Assembly (NCBI GenBank): GCA_031553705.1
Contig: JAVBLD010000003.1
Location: forward strand, 62,001 to 126,000
From: JAVBLD01 sp031553705
GTDB lineage: Bacteria > Bacteroidota > Bacteroidia > Bacteroidales > Marinifilaceae
Length of the DNA stretch: 64,000 nucleotides
Direction of reading: 5' to 3'
Notes under the pieces: model-generated
What the model saw: only the letters and a program-made list of their open reading frames with translations
Database searches by the model: none
What the model was told of the DNA's origin: nothing
Shown: one piece after another, positions 55,665 to 64,000 of the stretch
Numbering within the stretch: the stretch's first letter is position 1
How the letters are laid out: each line of letters opens with the position of its first letter
Made by a program: the position numbers and the translations under genes

Positions 55665-56543
55665 TTATTTATAAATTGTGCTTTTCTTTTTTCCGGAATA
55701 AGCGGTAAAAAAGCCGGAGACCGGAATATTATCGGCGGGATTCAGGCTTTTGATGTTGGTTTCTATATTGGCAGGAGGGCCACTGAAAAAAGGAATGGAA
55801 CCTCTGATTTCATCTTGGGCGTGATCGATAAATTCGGAATATTCTTTAGTGATGGCATCTACTTGCAGGGTTACTGTGTCGCCGGGAACAAGCTTACTGA
55901 TCTCCTCTTCCTGATCTAAATAGTAGCAAGCGACGCCTTTTACTTCTCTATTTATGATGTATTTGTCGTCGAATGTGGTAAACCGGCTGATCGAATCATT
56001 GATCGGCTGGTCGTTGCGGAATACCCGTGCACAATAATAGTTCTCCGTAGTGCTCTCTGGTAGTTTGGCGTATAAGAGTACTTCGATATGATCGATGAAC
56101 GCTGCAGAGGGACGCAGGGTGATCGAATCGAGCTGTGCGGAATGAGGTAGATAAGAGATTGCCTGATACTGTTCGGTTTGTCCATTCCGGTTGAAATCGA
56201 GCGATATAGTCAGGGTATATGTTTTGCCTTCTATACCGAAGACATTTGTTTCGGTTTGATACAATCCGCGGACTGCTGCGTTTTCGGCAAGAGCAAGTGT
56301 TTGGTTATCAGTACTGATTGTAACAATAGCGTTGCTGATGCCTTCCGGTTCGGTAGTCGCAAAATAACCGTTGGAACGGGCTATTTTTATTGCATGTTGC
56401 ATAGTATCCGTGGTGATATAACCATAAATGATCAACCGCGGTTCGGCATCTTTTGTATTGATGTCGATACGGTCGGTACACGCTCCTAAAACAAGCAACA
56501 AAACGACAACCGAAAATAGAAAGCGGAAAGATATATGTTTCAT
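55665..56543 (-). CDS. DUF4249 lipoprotein
   Basis: A 292-residue lipoprotein; signal peptide ends at the Cys in VLLLVLGACTDR. The beta-rich body begins with DAEPRLIIYGYITTDTMQHAIKI and YFATTEPEGISNAIVTIS, which fit the DUF4249 family. Such proteins are usually encoded right after a TonB receptor, as here, where the receptor gene ends 87 bases upstream. The pair is thought to be a surface binding protein and its transporter, by analogy with SusC/SusD, but the substrate is unknown. The gap contains the dispersed repeat. Confidence 0.85.
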   Translation of the reverse strand: MKHISFRFLFSVVVLLLVLGACTDRIDINTKDAEPRLIIYGYITTDTMQHAIKIARSNGYFATTEPEGISNAIVTISTDNQTLALAENAAVRGLYQTETNVFGIEGKTYTLTISLDFNRNGQTEQYQAISYLPHSAQLDSITLRPSAAFIDHIEVLLYAKLPESTTENYYCARVFRNDQPINDSISRFTTFDDKYIINREVKGVACYYLDQEEEISKLVPGDTVTLQVDAITKEYSEFIDHAQDEIRGSIPFFSGPPANIETNIKSLNPADNIPVSGFFTAYSGKKKSTIYK

Positions 56544-56554
56544 AGTTAAAGAGT

Positions 56555-56632
56555 TGAATTCTAATTAATAATTAACAATGAATAGTTGAACGTTGCATTT
56601 TCTTGCAGCCTGCTACCTGCCACTTGTCTCTT
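56555..56632 (+). repeat. Dispersed intergenic repeat, member 3
   Basis: It contains AATTAATAATTAACAATG-type sequence and CCTGCTACCTGCCACTTG (56609-56626), the reverse complement of the box at 46318. It fills the gap between the TonB receptor and DUF4249 genes. Confidence 0.65.
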
Positions 56633-58976
56633 AGAATGTAAAATTATACGTGATCGAAGGTACAAATGAGAAAAGGTATATCATTTCGGCGTATGATGTA
56701 TTGGGTTTGTCTTTTTCCTGTTTAAAGAGGATCGTCCATGGATTTTTCCGGCCGTAAGCATTGTATAGCGAAAAATTCAGTTCGTTTTTGAAACGGTTTC
56801 CCGGCTTGGAGAGCACTCTGGTTACCGACAGGTCCAACCTGTGATAGGCAGGGTAGCGATATTCGTTTCGGCCGGAATAGATCGGAATATAGCTGTTCTC
56901 TACCAGAAACTTTCCGGTAGGGAAAGTGACCGGAGTACCACTGGTATATACCCAATTGGCTGACATATTCCATCTCGGGGATAGTTCATAGTTTACTACA
57001 ACCGAAATATTGTGGGGTTTGTCGTAAGGTGAACGATACCATTTCCCGTTGTTGATTTCATTGACCTGCCTTTTGCTTGTGGAAAGCGTATAGCTGATCC
57101 AGCCGTTCAGCTTTCCGCTGTTTTTTCGGAGCATAAACTCAGCGCCGTAGGACTCTCCTTGACCGAAGCGTAGCTCCTGCTCTAGATCGGGATTCATCAT
57201 CAGTTGTGCATGGTCTTTGAAATCCACGACATCTTGCATGTTTTTATAATAGAACTCTATAGACATCTCCAATGAATTGCGCTGGAAGTCTTTAAAATAT
57301 CCTAAAGCATACTGGTCGCAGATTTGCGGCTTTACGTTCTGGGATGCCTGGAACCAGACGTTCAGCGGCGATCCTGCCGTAGAGTTGGAAGCCAACTGAA
57401 TAAACTGAACCGTTCGCGAATAGCTTCCTTTTACCGAATTGGACGGATTGAACTGATAGATTGCGCCTAACCGGGGTTCCCAACGATGTTGGTCGAAATA
57501 TATTTTTCCTTTATTGTATTCTTCCGAATATTTAACAGCATAGTTTTCCAGGTAGTTGATTTTCTCCCCGTTACTCATATTTTGAAAAAGGGTATAGCGT
57601 AGTCCGTATTTGAGCGTCAGCTTTTCCCCGAGCGACGTTTCATTGGTTATAAATGCAGCGTGTTCCAATGCGTATTCTTTTGGCTGCGTGACCCTGCTGA
57701 TGATTGAATTTGCTCCGACACCACCACCTTCGCCAAGCGTAAACTTATGATATATCAATTGATAGCCAAATTTTGTATTGTGTTTCGGACTCAGGTAGTA
57801 GGTAAAATCCGTTTTGAAACCATAGTCCTGCATGTTTGACTCCCAGTCGACAGCCGTTACCTCATTGGCGTCGTTTCTCAGGTAATAGTCGTATGAGCTG
57901 CCTATCAACATAAAGTTTGAGAACAGCTTCGGAGAAAAAATATGGTTCCAACGCGCGGTGAGCGTCCGGTTTCCGAATTTCATTCCGAAAAACTCGGTGG
58001 ATGAATTGTCTCTTCCGAAGTATCCGGCCAGAAATATCCGGTTGTTTTCGTTCAGTTGATAATTCAGTTTGGCATTCAGGTCGTAAAAGTAAAGGCTTGT
58101 TTTTTTCAGTTCTGGATCGTTTGAGAACATCAGGAACAGGTCGGCATAGGTACGCCTTCCTGATAGCAGGAAAGTTGCCTTGTCCGAACCCAACGGACCT
58201 TCCAGCGTAAGGCGGCTTGAAATGGTGCCGATACCTCCGGTGCCTCCGAATTTCTGGTTATTGCCGTCTTTGGAACGGATGTCCATTAACGAAGATAGTC
58301 TTCCTCCAAAGTTAGCGGGAATATCCCCTTTATATAGTTTTACGTCTTTGATAGCATCGTTATTAAAAACAGAAAAGAAACCCATCAGATGGGATGCGTT
58401 GTAGACAGTAGCTTCGTCCAATAGAATAAGGTTTTGGTCATAGCCTCCTCCCCTGACGCTGAAACCGGATGACCCTTCGGAAGTCGCCTGCACACCGGGC
58501 AGCAATTGTATGACTTTTATAATATCCACTTCTCCCATCAGGGCCGGAATTCGTTTGATCGCGGCTTGCGAAAGGACTTCCACGCTCATCTCTGGTTTTG
58601 TTACTTTCGAGCTTTTATGCTCAGAAGAGATCACCACCTCTTCCAATTCATTTGCTTTAGGTTCCAGTGTAATATTGAGCTTTTTGTCCGCACTTAAATC
58701 TACTTCTATGCTTTGAGTAGCATATCCGATGTGAGAAAAATCGATCTTATATTTTCCTTTCGGCAGACTCAATGAATAAAAACCGTAGGCATTTGTCGTC
58801 GTCCCGGTTTTTAATTCAAGGATCGAAGCAAATGCTCCGATGAGTACTTCTCCGTTGCTACGGTCTGTGATGTTTCCGTTGACAGTAAATCTTTTAGATT
58901 GGGCGGAAAGACTGAAGGTTAAAAATAATAAACCTGATAAAATTAAAAATAGCCGGTATCTGGTATTATCGCACAT
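56631..58976 (-). CDS. TonB-dependent receptor
   Basis: A 781-residue outer-membrane receptor with a signal peptide (ending SLSAQ). A carboxypeptidase-regulatory domain (about 27-110, VNGNITDRSNGEVLIGAFASI) and a plug domain (about 125-225, VIKVIQLLPGVQATSEGSSGFSVRGG and LILLDEATVYNASH) precede a 22-strand-type barrel that ends SITYNFTF. There is no STN domain, so it does not signal to a sigma factor. It is paired with the DUF4249 lipoprotein downstream. The -7 element TATCTTTG (minus, 59014-59021) lies 38 bases ahead of the ATG. Confidence 0.93.
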   Translation of the reverse strand: MCDNTRYRLFLILSGLLFLTFSLSAQSKRFTVNGNITDRSNGEVLIGAFASILELKTGTTTNAYGFYSLSLPKGKYKIDFSHIGYATQSIEVDLSADKKLNITLEPKANELEEVVISSEHKSSKVTKPEMSVEVLSQAAIKRIPALMGEVDIIKVIQLLPGVQATSEGSSGFSVRGGGYDQNLILLDEATVYNASHLMGFFSVFNNDAIKDVKLYKGDIPANFGGRLSSLMDIRSKDGNNQKFGGTGGIGTISSRLTLEGPLGSDKATFLLSGRRTYADLFLMFSNDPELKKTSLYFYDLNAKLNYQLNENNRIFLAGYFGRDNSSTEFFGMKFGNRTLTARWNHIFSPKLFSNFMLIGSSYDYYLRNDANEVTAVDWESNMQDYGFKTDFTYYLSPKHNTKFGYQLIYHKFTLGEGGGVGANSIISRVTQPKEYALEHAAFITNETSLGEKLTLKYGLRYTLFQNMSNGEKINYLENYAVKYSEEYNKGKIYFDQHRWEPRLGAIYQFNPSNSVKGSYSRTVQFIQLASNSTAGSPLNVWFQASQNVKPQICDQYALGYFKDFQRNSLEMSIEFYYKNMQDVVDFKDHAQLMMNPDLEQELRFGQGESYGAEFMLRKNSGKLNGWISYTLSTSKRQVNEINNGKWYRSPYDKPHNISVVVNYELSPRWNMSANWVYTSGTPVTFPTGKFLVENSYIPIYSGRNEYRYPAYHRLDLSVTRVLSKPGNRFKNELNFSLYNAYGRKNPWTILFKQEKDKPNTSYAEMIYLFSFVPSITYNFTF

Positions 58977-58982
58977 TAAAGT

Positions 58983-59118
58983 TCAACTTTTGAGTTATCA
59001 CATTTTAAGAGGTCAAAGATAGAAAACAAAAATGAGTTATCAGTCATTAATTATGATTAATAACTGATAATTATCTTCGGCTATTCACATCCTGCTGTCT
59101 GCCACTTGCTACTTGACT
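58983..59118 (+). repeat. Dispersed intergenic repeat, member 4
   Basis: TTCAACTTTTGAGTTATCAC-type and ATGAGTTATCAGTCATTAA-type words, and CTGCCACTTGCTACTTGAC (59099-59117), which matches the box at 46318 in inverse. The last codons and the stop of the DUF5103 gene lie inside this box. Confidence 0.6.
59014..59044 (-). promoter_or_regulatory. Promoter of the TonB receptor-DUF4249 pair
   Basis: TATCTTTG on minus (59014-59021) preceded 19 bases upstream by ACTG (59041-59044). The -7 matches fully; the -33 is weak. The promoter lies within the repeat. Confidence 0.5.
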
Positions 59119-60338
59119 CCATGATGTATTGTTTTATATCCTGCAAACCGGAAATAACCTCCGTTATAGTCATATAAATAGAAGCGGATATTGTATTCAT
59201 TGGTTGTTTGGTAGAAGTTGTTTTGTAGTTGTTCCAGATTAGGGCTACTGTTTCCGTGCCGGACGGCGGCATATTGGTAGTCATAATATCCTTGCTTAAG
59301 CTTTGCTTGTCCGATGTATGCCCTATGATCGGGATCGTACTCCATTTTCAATTCCGGAAGCAGTTGCCAGTTCGAAAATTTTCCGTAGATATACACCTCT
59401 GTATCCGGGATGGGCTGGGAATAGCGGAGGGCAAAGTGAACGATCGTATAATCGGCTTCCAATATGGCATTGCGTGTGTTTTCTGCTTCTATATAGAAGT
59501 TACCGTTTCTGTCCGGCGACGGTATGTAGTGGGACGGTACGGAAGAGGGAACCAGGATGACATGATGGGTGCCTGTCGTGTCACGGGTAATCTCTTTTAT
59601 ATATTGGGTATAGTAAACAAGACTGGAAGATTGGAAATTGCGGAACGGGGAGAGTCCGTCAAATACATTGTTTTCATTATCTCCGTATACCAGTTGATCT
59701 TTTCGGACAAATGCGGGGAATAGCATCCTCCGGGTGTTCGGGTCCTGGTTTTGTGTGATATAGAGCCGCGTATCTTTTACCGGATTATAGACAGGCTGCC
59801 GGCTATATGCTACAGTGAGATCCAGTTGCTGGGACGTATAAAGGTACTTCGGATTGGTGCAGTTGACGATTGCGGCATTTATTTGTACACTGCTTTCCAG
59901 TACCGAGAAACGTTGGGAAATAACCGGAGTTTCAGGGTAAGCGTCGTTGAACACCAGTAACAGGTAATTACCGGATAATTTTATGCTGATCTCATTATTA
60001 GGTAGTGTCAGAGAGAACATTGTATAAGGGATAATCGTATTAAACGAATACAGGTATTGATCAATCCGGTTATTATAAAAACCATTCAGGTATTTGAGAG
60101 GGGAGAGGTTCGAGCTGTTCCATTCCGGATCGCAATGTACAATTTTATATGAGTAGGAATTCACTTTTTCGCTCAGGTCATCAAAGGCGAAAAATAGTTG
60201 TTGATTGGTTCCCAGTTCGATAACCGGTTCGTTGAACGGATGGTCCACCGGATGGCATAGCACTGTTTTTATGATGCTTTGCTGGGCCTTGCTGACCATA
60301 GAGTATATGAAAAATATCAGGAATATAAAAAGTTTCAT
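59109..60338 (-). CDS. DUF5103 protein, type IX secretion system plug-type
   Basis: A 409-residue secreted protein (signal peptide MKLFIFLIFFIYSMVSKAQ). The beta-rich N-terminal half (QLFFAFDDLSEKVNSYSYKIVHCDPEWNSSNL) and the C-terminal immunoglobulin-like half (FALRYSQPIPDTEVYIYGKFSNWQ) fit DUF5103. In flavobacteria a member of this family plugs the T9SS translocon, which is an established assignment for the family but not proven here. With the type B sorting domain protein and GldF-GldG in the same window, a working T9SS is likely. The gene is divergent from nqrA; TAATTTTG (minus, 60367-60374) is a -7 candidate. Confidence 0.85.
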   Translation of the reverse strand: MKLFIFLIFFIYSMVSKAQQSIIKTVLCHPVDHPFNEPVIELGTNQQLFFAFDDLSEKVNSYSYKIVHCDPEWNSSNLSPLKYLNGFYNNRIDQYLYSFNTIIPYTMFSLTLPNNEISIKLSGNYLLLVFNDAYPETPVISQRFSVLESSVQINAAIVNCTNPKYLYTSQQLDLTVAYSRQPVYNPVKDTRLYITQNQDPNTRRMLFPAFVRKDQLVYGDNENNVFDGLSPFRNFQSSSLVYYTQYIKEITRDTTGTHHVILVPSSVPSHYIPSPDRNGNFYIEAENTRNAILEADYTIVHFALRYSQPIPDTEVYIYGKFSNWQLLPELKMEYDPDHRAYIGQAKLKQGYYDYQYAAVRHGNSSPNLEQLQNNFYQTTNEYNIRFYLYDYNGGYFRFAGYKTIHHGVK

Positions 60339-60498
60339 GATTATGTGATAAAAATACGATTTATGGCAAAATTACAGTAATTGGTTTATATATTTGTGTT
60401 ATAGTCGAAAATAAGATGATATGGCTGGGTGATTTTTTGATGCAAAAAATGATGGTCTGTTTGAATTGAATAAAAGTATATATTAATAATTTATAGAA

Positions 60499-61854
60499 AT
60501 GTCCAAGGTAATCAGATTGAAAAAGGGTCTTGATATAAAGATGAACGGGGAACCTGTAAAGGCAATCGAACAGGCGATCAGAGCAAGCTTCTATGCATTG
60601 AAGCCTAACGATTTTCGGGCGCTTACTCCCAGATTGATTATTAAGGAGGGAGACCGGGTGAAGGCCGGAGACCCCCTGTTTACAGATAAGTTGTATCCCG
60701 AGGTAGCCTTTACTGCTCCGGTAAGTGGTACGATCAGCGGGATCGTCAGGGGTGAACGGAGAAGGTTGCTGGGGGTGGTGATCAAAGCGGATGATGAAAT
60801 CGAGTATAAGGATTTTGGAGCGGCAGATGTCAATCTGCTTGACCGGAATGAGATCGTGGCCAGGTTGCTTCAGAGCGGAATGTGGCCAATGATCAGGCAG
60901 CGCCCGTATGAGGTGGTGGCGAACCCTCAGGTGACTCCAAAGGCCGTTTTTGTATCGGCTTTCGATTCAGCTCCATTATCTCCCGATTATGACTTTATTT
61001 TAAAGGGCCAGGAAAAAGATTTGCAAACAGGGATCGATTGTCTGAAAAGAATTTGTAATGTGGATGTCCATTTAGGACTAAAGGCAAATCCGCCTGCCGG
61101 TTCGATTTTTATAAAATTGAAAAATGTGCAGTTTCATTATTTTGAAGGTCCCCATCCGGCAGGCAATGTAGGTGTACAAATACACCATATATCTCCGATC
61201 AGTAAAGGAGAATATATGTGGACTGTAAATATCCAGGACGTCGTACTGATCGGACGTTTTTTCAATACGGGGTATTTTGATGCCCGTAAAACGATAGCCC
61301 TGACCGGATCGGAGGTGCAGAAACCGTTGTATTGCCGGACAATATTGGGCGCTTCGATAGCCAGTATAATAGATCACCGGTTAAAAAACCGGGTAGAGCA
61401 ACGGGTTATTTCCGGTAACGTACTCACTGGAGAAAAGGTGGAGGAGAGTGGTTTTCTCGGTTTTTTTGCCAATCAGGTAACGGTTATTCCGGAGGGAAAC
61501 CAGTACGAATTTTTGGGTTGGGCGATGCCCGGTCTGAATAAATTTTCCGCTACGCGTTTGTTCCCGTCGTTCCTGTTTCCGCAGAAGCGATATACGCTTG
61601 ATGCCAATTATCATGGTGAGGAGCGTGCATTTGTAATGACCGGACAATATGAAAAGGTATTTCCAATGGACATATATCCTGTATTTTTGTTGAAGGCGGC
61701 TCTTGCAAAAGATATTGAACGGTTGGAACAACTCGGGATATATGAGGTAGTACCCGAAGATATGGCTTTATGCGAATTCGTATGTACTTCTAAGACACCG
61801 GTTCAGAATATCCTGAACCAAGCCATAGAACTGATGATGGAAGAGGTTGGGTAG
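60499..61854 (+). CDS. nqrA: Na+-translocating NADH:quinone reductase subunit A
   Basis: A 451-residue peripheral subunit of Na+-NQR, which oxidises NADH, reduces quinone and pumps Na+. It begins MSKVIRLKKGLDIKMNGEP, as in the family, and has the barrel-sandwich segment GDRVKAGDPLFTDKLYPEVAFTAPVSGTISGI (about 52-85) and ALTGSEVQKPLYCRTILGA (about 271-290). No redox cofactor is expected. It is first of the nqrABCD order here. A -7 candidate TATATTTG at 60389-60396 lies about 100 bases upstream, close to the divergent DUF5103 promoter. Confidence 0.97.
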   Translation: MSKVIRLKKGLDIKMNGEPVKAIEQAIRASFYALKPNDFRALTPRLIIKEGDRVKAGDPLFTDKLYPEVAFTAPVSGTISGIVRGERRRLLGVVIKADDEIEYKDFGAADVNLLDRNEIVARLLQSGMWPMIRQRPYEVVANPQVTPKAVFVSAFDSAPLSPDYDFILKGQEKDLQTGIDCLKRICNVDVHLGLKANPPAGSIFIKLKNVQFHYFEGPHPAGNVGVQIHHISPISKGEYMWTVNIQDVVLIGRFFNTGYFDARKTIALTGSEVQKPLYCRTILGASIASIIDHRLKNRVEQRVISGNVLTGEKVEESGFLGFFANQVTVIPEGNQYEFLGWAMPGLNKFSATRLFPSFLFPQKRYTLDANYHGEERAFVMTGQYEKVFPMDIYPVFLLKAALAKDIERLEQLGIYEVVPEDMALCEFVCTSKTPVQNILNQAIELMMEEVG

Positions 61855-61936
61855 AAGTTATGAATGATGAGTTATGAATTATTAAAACAGGGACAAATGG
61901 AAGGAAGATTCAGTTATTCATTGTTAATTATTAATT
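61855..61936 (+). repeat. Dispersed intergenic repeat, member 5
   Basis: It contains GTTATGAATGATGAGTTATG and CATTGTTAATTATTAATTATG types within the nqrA-nqrB spacer. A shorter version (TAATAATGAACAATTAATAATGG, about 63085-63107) lies between nqrB and nqrC. Confidence 0.55.
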
Positions 61937-63085
61937 ATGAGGTTTTTACGAAATTATTTAAATAAACAGAAGCCTAAGTTTGAGAAAGGAGGAAAATTCC
62001 AGAAGTTTCGCTCTGTTTTTACAGGCTTTGACTCTTTTCTTTTTGTACCGAACCATACGATCGTTTCCGGTCCGCATATCCGGGATGCCGTCGATTTGAA
62101 AAGAACCATGATTGTCGTGGTGATCGCTTTGCTGCCGGCGCTTTTTGGGGGGATGTATAATGTAGGATACCAGCATTTCCGGGCTGTGGGGACGTTGGCA
62201 GATACCGGTTTCTTCCAGCTTTTTTTCTACGGCGTATGGAAAGTGCTGCCGATGGTCATCGTGTCGTATGTGGTCGGTTTGGGTATTGAGTTTGCCGTCG
62301 CTCAGATAAAGGGCCATGAGATCAATGAGGGTTTTCTGGTGTCAGGATTGCTGATTCCGATGGTTATGCCAGTAGAGGCGCCGTTGTGGATGGTGGCTCT
62401 TTCCACCGCTTTTGCGGTAATTATCGGAAAGGAAATATTCGGGGGGACTGGAATGAATATATGGAATCCCGCTTTGTTGGCGCGAGCATTTTTTTTCTTT
62501 TCATATCCGTCTAAAATTTCCGGTGATGCCGTTTGGATAGCTGATAAACCCGATGCATTTTCCGGTGCTACACCACTGGCCGAAGTAGCACAGGGCATGC
62601 CGTTTACCTACGACTTGAATGCGATGTTCTGGGGGTTTATCCCCGGTTCGATCGGAGAGACCTCTACTTTCTGCATCTTGATAGGAGCCGCTATTTTATT
62701 GGCGACAGGAGTAGGGAGTTGGAAAATTATACTGTCTACCTTTGTCGGAGGATTTTTAGTAGCAGCCTTGTTGCTGGCTACTCTACCTGAAACGAATCCG
62801 TATGCTCATATCACGCCGATACAGCACATGGTGATGGGAGGCTTTGCATTCGGGGCGGTATTTATGGCTACCGATCCGGTAACGGCTGCGCAAACCGGTA
62901 CGGGGAAATGGATTTACGGTTTCCTTGTCGGGATAATGGCAATTATTATCAGGACGTTGAATCCGGGGTATCCGGAAGGTATGATGCTGGCGATCCTGTT
63001 GATGAATACCTTTGCACCGCTGATCGACTGGTTTGTCATACAGCGTAATATTAACCGAAGGTTAAAAAGGGCTGTGATAAATTAA
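61937..63085 (+). CDS. nqrB: Na+-translocating NADH:quinone reductase subunit B
   Basis: A 382-residue membrane subunit with about ten helices. It carries the covalent FMN site DAFSGATPL with acceptor T212 and the conserved NIWNPALLARAFFFFSYP helix and GGFAFGAVFMATDPVTAAQTG region. It is central to the Na+ path of the complex. The spacer to nqrA carries a repeat of about 80 bases, yet the gene order is standard, so the operon is probably still one transcript. Confidence 0.97.
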   Translation: MRFLRNYLNKQKPKFEKGGKFQKFRSVFTGFDSFLFVPNHTIVSGPHIRDAVDLKRTMIVVVIALLPALFGGMYNVGYQHFRAVGTLADTGFFQLFFYGVWKVLPMVIVSYVVGLGIEFAVAQIKGHEINEGFLVSGLLIPMVMPVEAPLWMVALSTAFAVIIGKEIFGGTGMNIWNPALLARAFFFFSYPSKISGDAVWIADKPDAFSGATPLAEVAQGMPFTYDLNAMFWGFIPGSIGETSTFCILIGAAILLATGVGSWKIILSTFVGGFLVAALLLATLPETNPYAHITPIQHMVMGGFAFGAVFMATDPVTAAQTGTGKWIYGFLVGIMAIIIRTLNPGYPEGMMLAILLMNTFAPLIDWFVIQRNINRRLKRAVIN

Positions 63086-63126
63086 TAATGAACAATTAAT
63101 AATGGAGGAATGCTCCGAAATGAAAA

Positions 63127-63828
63127 ATGGGTAAAGAGATGAACAGGCAAGGAAATATATATACCATTCTGTATGCCGTCGTTTTGGTGGTGGTCGTAGC
63201 CGCATTGCTTGCCGTTGTGGCGTTGTGGCTGCAACCTACACAATATGAAAATATAGAGAACGAAAAGAGGCAAAATATTTTGCGTTCGGTGAAAATCGAA
63301 TCGACAGCCGAAAATTCGAAAACGTTGTTTGACAAATATATTACCAAACAGTTTATTATAAATGCTAATGGAGAGGAGACCAAAGGAGAAGCTTTTAAAG
63401 TGGATTTGGCTAAAGAGGTGAAAAAACCTTGCCTGGACAGGCAGTTGCCGGTTTATGTGGCGACGATCGACGGGACGACAAAATATGTGCTTCCGGTACG
63501 GGGAACCGGATTATGGGGACCGGTTTGGGGTTATGTTTCCTTGAATGGAGACAAGAATACGGTGTTCGGCACAGTGTTCAACCACAAAGGTGAAACGCCG
63601 GGATTGGGCGCGGAGATTTCTACTGAATCCTTTTGTGTTCAGTTTGATGGTAAAACAATTTTTGACCAGGAACACTTGGTTTCTATCCTGGTAAAGAAAG
63701 GCGGTCATGCGACAGGCCCGCATGAAGTGGATGCCATTTCGGGAGGGACAATCACATCGAAAGGAGTTGAACGGATGCTTAGAGATTATCTGACTTGTTA
63801 CGAATCATTCTTAAAAAAGAAACAATGA
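63127..63828 (+). CDS. nqrC: Na+-translocating NADH:quinone reductase subunit C
   Basis: A 233-residue subunit with one N-terminal membrane helix (about 13-35, AVVLVVVVAALLAVVALWL) and a periplasmic FMN domain. The flavin site reads DAISGGTITSKG near residues 202-213, a GG variant of the S(T)GAT motif, with T208 as the expected FMN acceptor. GTGLWGPVWGYVSL (about 128-141) is also conserved. The stop overlaps the nqrD start (ATGA), indicating coupled translation. FMN attachment by ApbE is expected from the family; no apbE gene is in the window. Confidence 0.95.
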   Translation: MGKEMNRQGNIYTILYAVVLVVVVAALLAVVALWLQPTQYENIENEKRQNILRSVKIESTAENSKTLFDKYITKQFIINANGEETKGEAFKVDLAKEVKKPCLDRQLPVYVATIDGTTKYVLPVRGTGLWGPVWGYVSLNGDKNTVFGTVFNHKGETPGLGAEISTESFCVQFDGKTIFDQEHLVSILVKKGGHATGPHEVDAISGGTITSKGVERMLRDYLTCYESFLKKKQ

Positions 63829-64000
63829 GTGAAAAGGAATCATTATTTTCGGCTAAGAACCGCCAGCTTCTGTTTGGCCCTTTGAGTAAAAATAACCCGA
63901 TTATCGTGCAGGTATTAGGGATATGTTCTGCTCTTGCCGTCACGGCCAAGCTCGAACCGGCCATTGTGATGGCCCTTTCGGTAACTGCCGTTACCGCTTT
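63825..64000 (+). CDS. nqrD: Na+-translocating NADH:quinone reductase subunit D (truncated by window end)
   Basis: Only the first 58 residues are visible, starting MSEKESLFSAKNRQLLFGPL. The NNPIIVQVLGICSALAVTAKLEPAIVMAL segment matches the first membrane helices of NqrD, which includes the Cys of the intramembrane iron centre (C33 here). The start codon overlaps the nqrC stop. The rest of the operon lies beyond the window. Confidence 0.93.
   Translation, partial: MSEKESLFSAKNRQLLFGPLSKNNPIIVQVLGICSALAVTAKLEPAIVMALSVTAVTA

Overview
The window is a piece of a Bacteroidales chromosome (Bacteroidota). It has a SusC/SusD pair behind an ECF sigma factor and a FecR anti-sigma factor, several TonB-dependent receptors, and type IX secretion/gliding genes (GldF-GldG fusion, DUF5103 plug-type protein, a type B C-terminal sorting domain). 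It also has the succinate-to-propionate methylmalonyl-CoA decarboxylase operon, Na+-NQR, and promoters of the Bacteroidota type (TTTG, 19-nt spacer, TAnnTTTG). The genus cannot be fixed from sequence reading alone. A Parabacteroides/Tannerella/Odoribacter-like relative is an inference.

Layout. 0-3 kb: the end of an unknown gene and a TonB-receptor-like barrel. 3-4.5 kb: mscL and an outer-membrane barrel protein. 4.5-9.1 kb (minus): mce-mmdA-oadG-biotin carrier-mmdB operon; MmdB carries an unusual N-terminal extension. 9.5-18.1 kb: an Xaa-Pro aminopeptidase and a 2359-residue Ig-repeat protein with a type IX sorting domain and a nested, duplicated block architecture. 18.3-22.8 kb: dnaN, a DnaQ-like exonuclease and a GldF-GldG fusion. 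22.9 kb: tRNA-Arg(UCU). 23.4-25.1 kb: an alkA-ada alkylation-repair pair with its own promoter. 25.1-25.8 kb: a low-complexity non-coding stretch. 25.8-29.0 kb: a secreted tricorn-type protease. 29.2-31.0 kb (minus): glmS. 31.4-32.3 kb: a protein with two TonB C-terminal domains.

32.7-49.4 kb is the most interesting part. It runs ECF sigma, FecR, SusC, SusD and a small lipoprotein (possibly a dead Mx1-type peptidase). Then, from a separate promoter overlapped by a perfect inverted repeat, come two consecutive TldD/TldE-like pairs that all carry signal peptides, and a metzincin lipoprotein. A transglutaminase-like lipoprotein follows at 50.7-53.4 kb beyond a divergent hydrolase gene. I read this as a candidate envelope peptide uptake and processing locus, but the functional link is inference.

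53.4-60.3 kb (minus): cytidylate kinase-like gene, MATE transporter, DUF4249 lipoprotein with its TonB receptor, and the DUF5103 T9SS-associated protein. 60.5 kb to the end: nqrABC and the start of nqrD. From 46 to 63 kb the intergenic gaps carry a dispersed AT-rich repeat family. No CRISPR array, insertion sequence, integrase or rRNA was seen.
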